Assembly: GCA_965217825.1 (NCBI GenBank)
Contig: OZ244571.1
Span: forward strand, 744,001-808,000
Direction: 5' to 3'
DNA length: 64,000 bases
Source: VXNE01 sp965217825
GTDB taxonomy: Bacteria; Pseudomonadota; Gammaproteobacteria; Pseudomonadales; Azotimanducaceae
Of the stretch, positions 55,801 to 62,520 are shown piece after piece. The notes beneath the pieces were generated by a model that was given only the letters and a program-made list of their open reading frames with translations, made no database searches and was not told where the DNA came from. How positions within the stretch are numbered: the stretch's first letter is position 1; each line of letters opens with the position of its first letter. A program made the translations under genes and the position numbers.

Positions 55801-58210
55801 GGACCGGACGGTGCCGGTGCCGATCGCGGTGTCGGGTGGCACGGCGGAGAGGGGCGACTACACGGTGTCGGGGCTGACCGGCGGCAATGCGCTGCCGTTC
55901 GCCGCCGGCGACGCCTCGAAGACGTTCACGATCACCGCGAACGAGGACGCCGACACCGACGACGAGACGGTGCCGCTGGGCTTCGGCGCGTTGCCGAGCG
56001 GCGTGACGGCGGGTCGGACGAGCACGCTGGCCATTGACGACGACGACGAGCCGCCTCCGAAGCCTCGGGTGGCGTTGGCGCTGAATCCGTCGTCGATCAG
56101 CGAGAACGGCGGCAGTTCGACGGTGACGGCGAACCTGCCGAGCGCGGCATCGGGGGCTTTCACGGTGACGGTGTCCGTGGCCGTGCCGGACGACTCCCCA
56201 GTCGCGCAGCTGGGCACGAACGCGGTGCTGAGGTTCATCGCGGGTGCCACCGCGAGCACGGGCACGGTGGTGATATCCGGGGTCGACGACTCCGTTTACA
56301 CCGGCGACGGCATGGTCACGGTGTCGGGCACGCTGAGCAGCGGCGCGCCGGCGACGGCGCCGGCGAACGCGAAGCTGACGGTGACCGACGACGAGAGCCC
56401 GCCTGAGTGCATCGGCGAGATCAAGGACCTTTGCTTACTGCCCACCTCTCCACATGGCAGCACGGTGGGGGAATGTAAAACTGACACGAACGGAACGTGC
56501 AGCTATCGTTGCGAGGCTGCGGAGTGGAAACCAACACCGGACGGCAATAGTTGCACCCGAGACCCCGTTTGCGGTTCCTCGGAGTATACCTGCACACCCG
56601 GTACACCAGGTAACCGGTCCGAAACGCCGAAGGAGGACGGGGCGTGCGCAAACAGGGAGGCCGACCAGTGCACGGCTGGAGGGTTCGACGACAAGTCCGA
56701 TCAGGGGCTTGTGAACGGCGCCTGCGGCTCGGCGAAGCACAGCTGCTCGGGAGGCAACCCGGCGAACAAGACGAAGACGGGCCGCAAATCCGAGTGGGAC
56801 TGTCTCGGCGTGGACGAGGCGAAGCTGTGGCAATGCGACGGCATCGACGGCGCGAAGAACTGGACCTGCACCGGCGGGACGTCGGAGAAGCAGTGCTCCG
56901 TGCCGGATCCGGCTGCGGACGACGATTGCAGCGAGACGATAACCGCAGCCACGGATGCGCTGGGCTGCACTTGGTGCGAGCCGTGCACGGGTACCAACGA
57001 GGTGCACGACAACGACTGCAACTGCGTGTGCGAGGACGGCTACCACAGACACAACGGCCAGTGCGTAGAGAATCCCGAATGCCGTCCCCTTACATGCGAA
57101 GGCGGTGCCTGTGAGTACTCGTCGGATGACGACGGCTCCTGCAAGCGGGAGCCCCACTACCAAGACCTTGACGACACGGAAACCCACTTCAAGTGGCAGT
57201 GCGCGAACGGCGGGATGACGGAGAATTGCAGCGGCGAGAGGCCGGCCGCGCCGGACCCCGTCTGCGCCAAGCTGACACCCGAAACCGGCCCGCCGGCGAA
57301 GACAAACGCCTGCGATCCCGGCACGTACAGTGATCAGCCGCCGGATACGCGCACCGTTCCGGCTGTTTGCGTCCTTAAGGAGAATTCCTGCGCCCTGAAC
57401 AACAGGCGCGAAGAAGTCCCGGACATGCCGCCGATACATGGAGAGTGCGGTTCGGCTGCCGACGCCTGCCGCCCGGGCAAAAAACAAGGCGCGGCCGACA
57501 CAATGACGCACTACAAGTGGATATGCGCCGGCGCGGATGGCGCGAAGAAATGGAATTGCCATGGAGTGGACGGCGTCTGGCGATGGTCGTGCACCAGCGG
57601 CGACGAAACCGATGACACCTGTTCCGCTCTTTCGGGAGGCATGGGCGGCACCGATGAGTGCAATGTGCCGACGCCCGCCAGGGACATGACGTGCCAAGTG
57701 CCGTTCTGCGGCGCGGACGACGACGGCTGCGGTCCCGGTTTGACGCCGACCGACGTCGCGGACAACTTGGATCCGCCCACCCACAAGTGGCGATGCTCCA
57801 TCGGCGACGCCTCGAGAACTTGCGCCGAGGAAGAGACCGGGGATTGCGGGGAGAACGAGATTTGGGGACTCGACGCGGCGGGAGAGCTGTCCTGCGAGTG
57901 CGAGGACGGCTATCACGAACACAACGGCCAGTGCGTCGAGAATCCCGTCTGCGGTGACGTCAGATGCGTCGGCGGCGCCTGCGACTGGTCGAGTGACGAT
58001 GACGGCTCCTGCAAGCGGGACTCCCATTACATGGACCTCGACGACTCGGACACCGACTTCTTGTGGCAGTGCAAGAACGGTGACCTGAAGGAGCCGTGCG
58101 ACCACCCTAAGCCTGAGCCGCCGAACTGCTCCGCCTCCACCGAGAGCTGGACTGTGGGCGCCCTCACCTGCGGGGGTCGCTCTCTGAAACCTGGCACGGC
58201 ACCAGCTTGA
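49883..58210 (+). CDS. Giant secreted mosaic protein (Calx-beta/FN3/cysteine-rich)
   Basis: A 2,775-residue exported protein, probably a surface adhesin or matrix protein. Residues 1-35 are a signal peptide. Then come an Ig/cadherin-like domain (about 46-155); a growth-factor-receptor-like Cys module (158-222); six Calx-beta-type domains (222-935); three fibronectin III domains (about 941-1236); another Calx-beta (1240-1345); a cadherin-like domain (1348-1455, ending DVNEPP); a fourth FN3 (1458-1553); two InlB-B-like repeats (about 1656-1823, GNWGGACAG and GDWGGACSG); three more Calx-beta (1830-2173); and about 600 residues with roughly 60 cysteines. Acidic DDD motifs suggest calcium binding. 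It ends by frameshift (see 58171-58608). Composition is GC-richer than the core genes. Confidence 0.8.
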   Translation: MRISPERMRALGELSGWGLASFLVVALAARAGLGAEPSGDPPPANSAPTIIGAEDANVRPGRVATIGIAATDPDADPDDPDSGEPVRLSAALELAPGQARPGWLPGTWEVDYTSDPQLVIVAAAPSDAAPSSYAISVLATDRRGLSANAELTLAVLAPLCPGALEFDDDGVCAACPAHRLPNISHTRCDPCPADEQRPAGAAACEACPAGETSASGGACAPNFEVSPPAAAWVGEGDGSVAVSLSATANVRGAGFSLDWSTAAGTAEEGSDYAAASGTLTFAAEDFAPPDYRASGDIAVAILDDAVGEAEEESFSVSFAAAAGSDGVRLSIASTTVWIRDDDAVALTLAAAPAALDESGGARAVTVTAMLADAAGSELSVPLSFGGTAEETADYAVSGTRGVTIAAGATSGETELTVTPVDDAVEDDGETIEIGATLTGYAVTAATVRIEEPPPPTIVLSVADAMLAESAGAVAVTMELANPRADSVYRQCGLRALSGGAVTATPGADFELAANEERLRSRDGWRAETTLTVVDDAVFEADETLVIEGWCAGSNGLARPPHGELRATPLALTIEDDDAVALTLSAAPSALDESGGARAVTVTATLAGAAVSELSVPLSFGGTAEETADYAVSGTRGVTIAAGATSGETELTVTPVDDAADDDGETIEIGATLPGYEVAPVTVTIEESPPPTIVLSVADATLEESVGAVAVTMELANPRADSVYRRCGLRAAAGGSAALGDDYTLAANEERLRSRGGWRAQTTLTVVDDVDVEADETAIVEGWCADSNALARPPHGELRATPLALTILASDDATDDIGLSLSTSPAAITEGGGEAEVTVSGTLTGLSVAPEADVTAVLSVGGGAIDGLDYTLSGSRTLTVPAGDATLTAGAALRIAALPDDLEEGNEYVEFSVTQVTRGGAVETLAERAAVSLLIADAWRVPPAPAGLRVSPSASDPARSLSAAWEAPGASPSVRSHHVDYRLRGDPDWSRRTVPAGETATTLAGLKAGMEYEVRVSAENAAGEGRPTGIVAVFTEELPCAPGAPGVAPPADGGDTELAAAWDAAADCGATIDRYRVRYREDPAREQTAADWREQAVSGLATTLRGLAAGTWHVVQARAESDAAGMSRWSPDGFGRTRGAPERVERPAASGGERSVRVDWDAPRDGGYPISDYDVWYRKSGETEWTTHAFECGGTGPCPTATTISGLEADAAYEVVVRAENSAGPGEWSPVASAKTLRRLAAAFASADYEVERGETVVIMVGLSPAPDREVSIPIATAPAAGEFALAPAAASFMVDERSKSLTFMARDSANADGETVTLAFGALPPGVVEGSPSTAMVVIAEAVPSNTAPAFAGNAAVRTVAENARAGDPAGAPVAAADAEGDALAYALSGAGAARFEVDAGGQIRVGAPARLNHEKAASHAVTLTASDAKDERGGADEAVDDSIEVTIEVADVNEPPGDVHAPLVSMDGDGTLRVAWRAPANQGPPITAYNVRYRARDEAGWTYPTVKGTKTSIAVRGLDPCGVYRAEVRARNDEGAGRWYYEGRNSPACPRVAMDGADITEGETATFTVTSSETAAGLVVNVGCTGSGADAAGHPFAGLGEAAATIDGASATREIGSALDATEEPAGWITCEVGPGDGYIVGRPRSKTVAVADAGGIAYTLSVTEPSNGTVTGGGVNCGAAAANDVCSVNKEANGSVTLTATPDADSVQGNWGGACAGTGVTCVLIMDGHKTVSKYFPPREPTLTITRPSNGYVTGRAGNTTVINCGSDNRDDCEETVDRGTRVSLAAMPNTDYRLGDWGGACSGPGPTCVLTMDDHETVSKGFWMLTIRTVAYESATYEATEGGAAETITVTMSPAADRTVPVPIAVSGGTAERGDYTVSGLTGGNALPFAAGDASKTFTITANEDADTDDETVPLGFGALPSGVRAGRTSTLTIDDDDEPIRTVAYESATYEATEGGAAETITVTMSPAADRTVPVPIAVSGGTAERGDYTVSGLTGGNALPFAAGDASKTFTITANEDADTDDETVPLGFGALPSGVTAGRTSTLAIDDDDEPPPKPRVALALNPSSISENGGSSTVTANLPSAASGAFTVTVSVAVPDDSPVAQLGTNAVLRFIAGATASTGTVVISGVDDSVYTGDGMVTVSGTLSSGAPATAPANAKLTVTDDESPPECIGEIKDLCLLPTSPHGSTVGECKTDTNGTCSYRCEAAEWKPTPDGNSCTRDPVCGSSEYTCTPGTPGNRSETPKEDGACANREADQCTAGGFDDKSDQGLVNGACGSAKHSCSGGNPANKTKTGRKSEWDCLGVDEAKLWQCDGIDGAKNWTCTGGTSEKQCSVPDPAADDDCSETITAATDALGCTWCEPCTGTNEVHDNDCNCVCEDGYHRHNGQCVENPECRPLTCEGGACEYSSDDDGSCKREPHYQDLDDTETHFKWQCANGGMTENCSGERPAAPDPVCAKLTPETGPPAKTNACDPGTYSDQPPDTRTVPAVCVLKENSCALNNRREEVPDMPPIHGECGSAADACRPGKKQGAADTMTHYKWICAGADGAKKWNCHGVDGVWRWSCTSGDETDDTCSALSGGMGGTDECNVPTPARDMTCQVPFCGADDDGCGPGLTPTDVADNLDPPTHKWRCSIGDASRTCAEEETGDCGENEIWGLDAAGELSCECEDGYHEHNGQCVENPVCGDVRCVGGACDWSSDDDGSCKRDSHYMDLDDSDTDFLWQCKNGDLKEPCDHPKPEPPNCSASTESWTVGALTCGGRSLKPGTAPA
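50912..52300 (+). repeat. 705-bp tandem repeat (two copies) in the giant gene
   Basis: Copies begin at 50912 and 51617. Each encodes about 235 residues, two Calx-beta-type domains. The first part (for example the 140 bp at about 51010-51150 and 51715-51855) looks identical in both; the second part (ANPRADSVYR, NEERLRSR) has diverged. Copy 2 blends into unrelated sequence after about 52300. Confidence 0.85.
55370..56053 (+). repeat. 342-bp nearly perfect tandem repeat in the giant gene
   Basis: Copies 55370-55711 and 55712-56053 encode the same 114-residue Calx-beta domain (opening TVAYESATYEATEGGAAET). By eye they differ only in a few bases near the end (VRAG/VTAG and LTIDD/LAIDD). A duplication this clean must be recent or kept uniform by gene conversion. 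Confidence 0.9.
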
Positions 58211-58608
58211 CGGTCGACGCGGACAGTCCGTACGTCGGCTCGGCGACGTTCGCCTGCTCTGCCAGCGAGTGGGGCCCCGCGACCAACGCGACGTGCGGGT
58301 GCGGCGAAGAGTGTCAGTGCGTCGTCGCCGGCAACGAGTGGATGGGGGCGCAGCCCGAGCGGGAGCGCACGTGCGTGGGCAACGACGCATGCCTGCCGGA
58401 CAGCCACCGGCATTCGTGCACGACGCCGGCGGACCCGAACGGCGGCTATTCGTCGTGCCGGTACGACAGGCACAGGGGCGGCATCTATTGCGCGTCGCAC
58501 AGGACCGAGACGTGCGAGCCGTATCCGGCGGTGCCGGCGCACTGCCACGTGGAGCCTCCGCCGTGCGAGATATGCTGCGAATTCGGCGAACAGGAATATT
58601 GCCCGTGA
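58171..58608 (+). pseudogene. Frameshifted C-terminal end of the giant protein
   Basis: The giant frame stops at 58210, but the next frame is open from before 58171 to a stop at 58608. It encodes a cysteine-rich tail (GSATFAC, NATCGCG, ERTCVGNDACLPDSHRH, CEICCEFG) that is continuous with the same upstream module in the second copy (60093-60902). Adding one G to the run GGGGG (58172-58176) would join the frames. A short ORF from TTG 58207 could still be translated separately (133 residues). The stop overlaps the next gene's start (GTGA). Either a real mutation or a base-calling error in the G run. Confidence 0.7.
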
Positions 58609-60038
58609 CGGGCCGGCCGATCGCGACGGCGGCGCTGGCGCTGCTGCTGTTCTCGGGGTGCGCCGGCCCGCCGGGCGGGTACAGCATCGTGGGTCCCCTG
58701 CCGGAGCCTCCGCCTCCGCCGCCGGAGCCGGAGACGTTCGAGGGCCGGGACGCGCTGAAGTCCCGGATCGAGGCGGCGGGGGGCTTTGAGGGAATGGTCG
58801 CGGTGTTCGACATTGAAGACTCGGACCACGGGCGCGGCATGCGCCAGAATTTGATGGACGAGGGCGTGCCGCCGGAGCTGATCGGGTTTCCGGACATGAC
58901 CATTGCGACCGACATCCAGCAGTTTGAATACGAGCAGAACGCCGATCTGCTCGCGCGCACGCGGGTCGCACATGTGCCGCAGCATGGACCGTTCAGCCAT
59001 GACGGCGATCCGGAGTTTATCGCCGCGCACAATATCGTGTGGGCGGTCGCGACGGGCAACACTCACGCCCGCCCTGTTGGCGGTGATCGGAATTTCTGGC
59101 ACCTCGACCACGCGTACTGGGTGAGATCGAAGAACTCCTCCTGCTGCACCAACGGTTGGGAGAACCACGTCAAGATATTTGCGTCGGGCAAGGCGATCCT
59201 CGCGACCTACGCGAATAGCGATGGCGAGGGCGGCTACGCCTGGAGCGAGTACCTCGTGTCGTGCGGCGAGATGCGCGATGCGTGCTTCGCGATCGAGCAG
59301 CCGCCGGACGAGCGCGGCGGCACGTCGGACGCTTCGGCGAAGCTGGCGGCGGCGGCTTTCTACGTGTTCCAGCTCTACGAGAAGGCGGAAGAGGTGGTGG
59401 ACACGCTGAAGGAGTGCGCGGAGGACATCGGCGAGCCGGGGGTGGACTATGAGTTCGGCCTGGGGCTGGTGAGCCTGGCGTGCGAGCGGGTGGAGAGCGC
59501 GGAGGTTCTGACGGCGTCGTCGTCGCTGGTTCTGCGCTGGGACGCGCCGGCGCTGGAGGCGCTGCTGGGTTCGCGGCGGTCGGCGGGACTGCGTGTTCGG
59601 GCCTCGCGCTGGATCGCGGACCGGGACGGTCTGCCGCTGGCGCGGCTCGGGGCGGAGTACGGCCTGGGCGGCCTGGAGCTGTCGCTGTCGGCGGGCCGGG
59701 GCCGCCTGCCGCTGGGCGCGGGGAGCCGGTTCGCGGTCGCGCGGGCGGCGCCTTACGCGGCAGCCGGCGCGGGCTGGCGGCTGTTCGGGTCGGACGGCCG
59801 GGACCTGCGGGCGGTGTTCTCCCTCGGCTGCGGCGGCGGCGCGCTGTCGCCGCGGACGTCGCGCGCGGGCCTGGCGTGGCGCGCGTCGTCCGGCGCGTGG
59901 AGCTGGTCCGCCTACGCGGGCCGCTCGCGGGTAACTGCGTGGGTGGGGATCCCGGGCCACCGGGAGGCGGGCCGCGGCCGGTCGCCGGCGCGGGCGTCGG
60001 GCCGGGAGGCGCTGCTGATGTTCGAGGCGCGATTCTGA
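58605..60038 (+). CDS. Subtilisin-like lipoprotein with barrel-like C-terminus, copy 1
   Basis: A 477-residue protein from GTG 58605. A lipoprotein signal ends LLLFSGC (Cys19), followed by a proline-rich spacer (31-42). Residues 60-300 resemble the S8 protease core: VAVFDIEDSDHGRGM (candidate Asp69 and His75), VWAVATGNT (oxyanion Asn152), VSCGEMRDACFAI (paired Cys220/227) and GGTSDASAKLAAAA (Ser241), then GEPGVDYEFGLGLVSL as in autotransporter subtilases. Asp and His are only six residues apart, against about 30 in subtilisin, so Asp69 may not be the true acid. Residues 300-477 alternate small and aromatic residues and end in Phe, like an outer-membrane barrel. Surface proteolysis of the giant protein is possible but inferred. 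Confidence 0.6.
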   Translation: MTGRPIATAALALLLFSGCAGPPGGYSIVGPLPEPPPPPPEPETFEGRDALKSRIEAAGGFEGMVAVFDIEDSDHGRGMRQNLMDEGVPPELIGFPDMTIATDIQQFEYEQNADLLARTRVAHVPQHGPFSHDGDPEFIAAHNIVWAVATGNTHARPVGGDRNFWHLDHAYWVRSKNSSCCTNGWENHVKIFASGKAILATYANSDGEGGYAWSEYLVSCGEMRDACFAIEQPPDERGGTSDASAKLAAAAFYVFQLYEKAEEVVDTLKECAEDIGEPGVDYEFGLGLVSLACERVESAEVLTASSSLVLRWDAPALEALLGSRRSAGLRVRASRWIADRDGLPLARLGAEYGLGGLELSLSAGRGRLPLGAGSRFAVARAAPYAAAGAGWRLFGSDGRDLRAVFSLGCGGGALSPRTSRAGLAWRASSGAWSWSAYAGRSRVTAWVGIPGHREAGRGRSPARASGREALLMFEARF

Positions 60039-60092
60039 TGGCGTCGTCGTCGAGGAGCGTCGCGCTGTCGCGGCGAGTGCGCGGCGGGCTTC

Positions 60093-60902
60093 ATGTACAC
60101 GCTGTCCGCGTCCGGCGCGACGACGGACGTGCCCTCGCTCCGTACCGTCGCGGTCACGGTGACGGCGACCGCGACGGACCGAATGACGGCGACTGAGGCC
60201 GTGACAATCAAGCTGCAACCAGACGTGTGCGGCGACGTGAGCTGCGGCAGCGATGACTGCAGCCGCTGGTCGCACGACGACAATGGCTCTTGCCGGCAGG
60301 GCCACTACGATGACGTCGACGACACGGACGAGTTCTGGAAATGGACCTGCGGCGGCAAGCCGTGCAGTGAGGAGAGGCCGGACCCGCTGAAATGCGCCGC
60401 CTCACCCGACGACTCCCCCGTCACTTGGATCGAGGGATCCCGCACCTGCCGGGCGCCTCGGCCCGAGACCCGGCACGACGAGACGGCGACCGTCATCGAC
60501 ACTACGGCCGACTCGGACAACCCATATACCGGCTCGGCCACGTTCGCCTGCCACGACGGCGATTGGGGCTCCGCGACCAACGCGACCTGTGGGTGCGGCA
60601 ACGAGTGCCTGTGCGTCGTGGCCGGCAACGAGTGGATGGGGGCGCGGCCCGAACGGGAGCGCACGTGCGTGGGCAACGACGCCTGCCTGCCGGACAGCCA
60701 CCGGCATTCGTGCACGACGCCGGCGGACCCGAACGGCGGCTATTCGTCGTGCCGGTACGACAGGCACAGGGGCGGAGTCTATTGCGCGTCGCACAGGACC
60801 GCGACGTGCGAGCCGTATCCGGCGGTGCCGGCGCACTGCCACGTGGAGCTTCCGCCGTGCGAGATATGCTGCGAATTCGGCCAAGAGGAATACTGCCCGT
60901 GA
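60093..60902 (+). pseudogene. Truncated second copy of the giant protein's cysteine-rich tail
   Basis: A 269-residue open frame. After about 45 residues of Thr/Val-rich sequence it carries one copy of the Cys module also found twice near the end of the giant protein (pattern CGDVSC..., SHDDNGSC, HYDDVDD, WKWTC). The terminal module follows (NATCGCG to EEYCP), about 95% like 58207-58608. It lacks a signal peptide and all upstream domains, so it is most likely the remnant left by the tandem duplication. The frame remains intact and is coupled (GTGA) to the second protease gene, so translation is possible. Confidence 0.65.
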
Positions 60903-62332
60903 CGGGCCGGCGGATCGCGACGGCGGCGCTGGCGCTGCTGCTGTTTTCGGGGTGCGCCGGCCCGCCGGGCGGGTACAGTATCGTGGGTCCCCTGCCGGAG
61001 CCTCCTCCTCCGCCGCCGGAGCCGGAGACGTTTGCGGGCAAGCGGGCGCTGAAATCCCGGATCGAGGCTGCGGGGGGGTTCGAGGGGATGGTGGCGATAT
61101 TCGACGACGAGGACTCGGACCACGGGAAGGGTATACGCCAGGAGCTTATCGATCAGGGCGTACCGGCGGAACTGATCGCGTTTCCGCAAGCCACCTATCT
61201 GGTGGAAATTGCTGTTTTGGAAGAGGATCGGAACGCCGATTTGCTGGCGCGCGCGCGGGTGGCGCACGTGCCTTTCGTGGCGCCGTTGAGGAATCACGGA
61301 GATCCAGAGTTGATCGCGCGGCGTAACATCGTGTGGGCGATTGCGGCGGGCAACACCTACTCCCGCACCATAGGCGGCGACCGCGACTTTTGGCGTCCCG
61401 ACCACCCGCTCTGGGTGGAGATGCGCGACACGTCGCGCTACGCCAACGCATGGGAGAACCACATGAAGGCGTTCGCGACGGGCAAGGCGCTGATCGCGAC
61501 CTACGCGGACCGCGACGGCGAGGGCGGATACGCGGCGGTCGAGGGCCTAGTGTCCTGCGGCGAGGCGCGCGACGCGTGCTTCGTGATCGCGGAGGAACCG
61601 GATGAGAAGGGCGGCACGTCGTCGGCCTCGGCGAAGCTGGCGGCGGCGGCTTTCTACGTGTTCCAGCTCTACGACAAGGCGGAAGAGGTGGTGGACACGC
61701 TGAAGGAGTGCGCGGAGGACATCGGCGAGCCGGGGGTGGACTATGAGTTCGGCCTGGGGCTGGTGAGCCTGGCGTGCGAGCGGGTGGAGAGCGCGGAGGT
61801 TCTGACGGCGTCGTCGTCGCTGGTTCTGCGCTGGGACGCGCCGGCGCTGGAGGCGCTGCTGGGTTCGCGGCGGTCGGCGGGACTGCGTGTTCGGGCCTCG
61901 CGCTGGATCGCGGACCGGGACGGTCTGCCGCTGGCGCGGCTCGGGGCGGAGTACGGCCTGGGCGGCCTGGAGCTGTCGCTGTCGGCGGGCCGCGGCCGCC
62001 TGCCGCTGGGCGCGGGGAGCCGGTTCGCGGTCGCGCGGGCGGCGCCTTACGCGGCAGCCGGCGCGGGCTGGCGGCTGTTCGGGTCGGACGGCCGTGACCT
62101 GCGGGCGGTGTTCTCCCTCGGCCTGGGCGGCGGCGTCCTGTCGCCGCAGACGATGCGCGCGGGCCTGGCGTGGCGCGCGTCGTCGTCGGCGTGGAGCTGG
62201 ACCGCCTACGCGGGCCGCTCGCGGGTTGCTGCGTGGGTGGGGATACCGGGCCACCGGGAGGCGGGCCGCGGCCGGTCGCCAGCGCGGGCGTCGGGCCGGG
62301 AGGCGCTGCTGATGTTCGAGGCACGGCTCTGA
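60899..62332 (+). CDS. Subtilisin-like lipoprotein with barrel-like C-terminus, copy 2
   Basis: The paralogue of the 58605 gene, also 477 residues, starting at GTG 60899. Signal peptide, Cys19 and proline-rich spacer are almost the same. The candidate catalytic residues are all kept: DDEDSDHGKG (Asp69, His75), AIAAGNT (Asn152), VSCGEARDACF (Cys pair) and GGTSSASAKL (Ser241). Between residues about 90 and 240 many positions differ (for example QATYLVEIAVLEEDR against DMTIATDIQQFEYEQ). The C-terminal 230 residues are nearly identical to copy 1, ending in MFEARL instead of MFEARF. Retained active-site positions in a diverged core suggest two working enzymes of different specificity. Confidence 0.6.
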   Translation: MTGRRIATAALALLLFSGCAGPPGGYSIVGPLPEPPPPPPEPETFAGKRALKSRIEAAGGFEGMVAIFDDEDSDHGKGIRQELIDQGVPAELIAFPQATYLVEIAVLEEDRNADLLARARVAHVPFVAPLRNHGDPELIARRNIVWAIAAGNTYSRTIGGDRDFWRPDHPLWVEMRDTSRYANAWENHMKAFATGKALIATYADRDGEGGYAAVEGLVSCGEARDACFVIAEEPDEKGGTSSASAKLAAAAFYVFQLYDKAEEVVDTLKECAEDIGEPGVDYEFGLGLVSLACERVESAEVLTASSSLVLRWDAPALEALLGSRRSAGLRVRASRWIADRDGLPLARLGAEYGLGGLELSLSAGRGRLPLGAGSRFAVARAAPYAAAGAGWRLFGSDGRDLRAVFSLGLGGGVLSPQTMRAGLAWRASSSAWSWTAYAGRSRVAAWVGIPGHREAGRGRSPARASGREALLMFEARL

Positions 62333-62520
62333 TGGCGGCGGCGTTGAGGAACGGCGGCTCCGGGCGGGCCTGCGTGGATGCGTTCGCGTTGGACTGCGGC
62401 GGCGCTACGGTCGCCGTAGGCGCCTCGACGGAGGATCCGAGGGCGACGGTGCGTTCGACGAGCCGGAGTTGGGGCGAGAGTGCGCATGTCGGCCCGGCCG
62501 GCGAGAGGAGACAGTCATGA
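62332..62520 (+). CDS. Possible small coupled ORF (62 residues)
   Basis: An ATG overlapping the stop of protease copy 2 (TGATG) opens a 62-residue frame that ends overlapping the next gene's start (ATGA). The peptide (opening MAAALRNGGSGRACVDAF) has no recognisable domain and no ribosome site of its own. It may only serve translational coupling, or be chance in GC-rich DNA. Confidence 0.25.
   Translation: MAAALRNGGSGRACVDAFALDCGGATVAVGASTEDPRATVRSTSRSWGESAHVGPAGERRQS

Larger units (their letters stand above)
58270..62332 (+). repeat. Tandem duplication, period 2,294 bp (Cys tail plus protease)
   Basis: 58270-60038 aligns with 60564-62332 without net length change. Identity is high over the Cys tail and lipoprotein signal (about 58300-58830), much lower in the middle (about 58870-59330 against 61164-61624), and nearly complete from the catalytic Ser region to the end (about 59330-60038). 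The unit carries the tail of the giant gene and the whole protease gene. Confidence 0.9.

Noticed and set aside
55370..56053. CRISPR-like direct repeats
   Set aside because: The repeats are long, contiguous, in frame and encode Calx-beta domains; there are no spacers.
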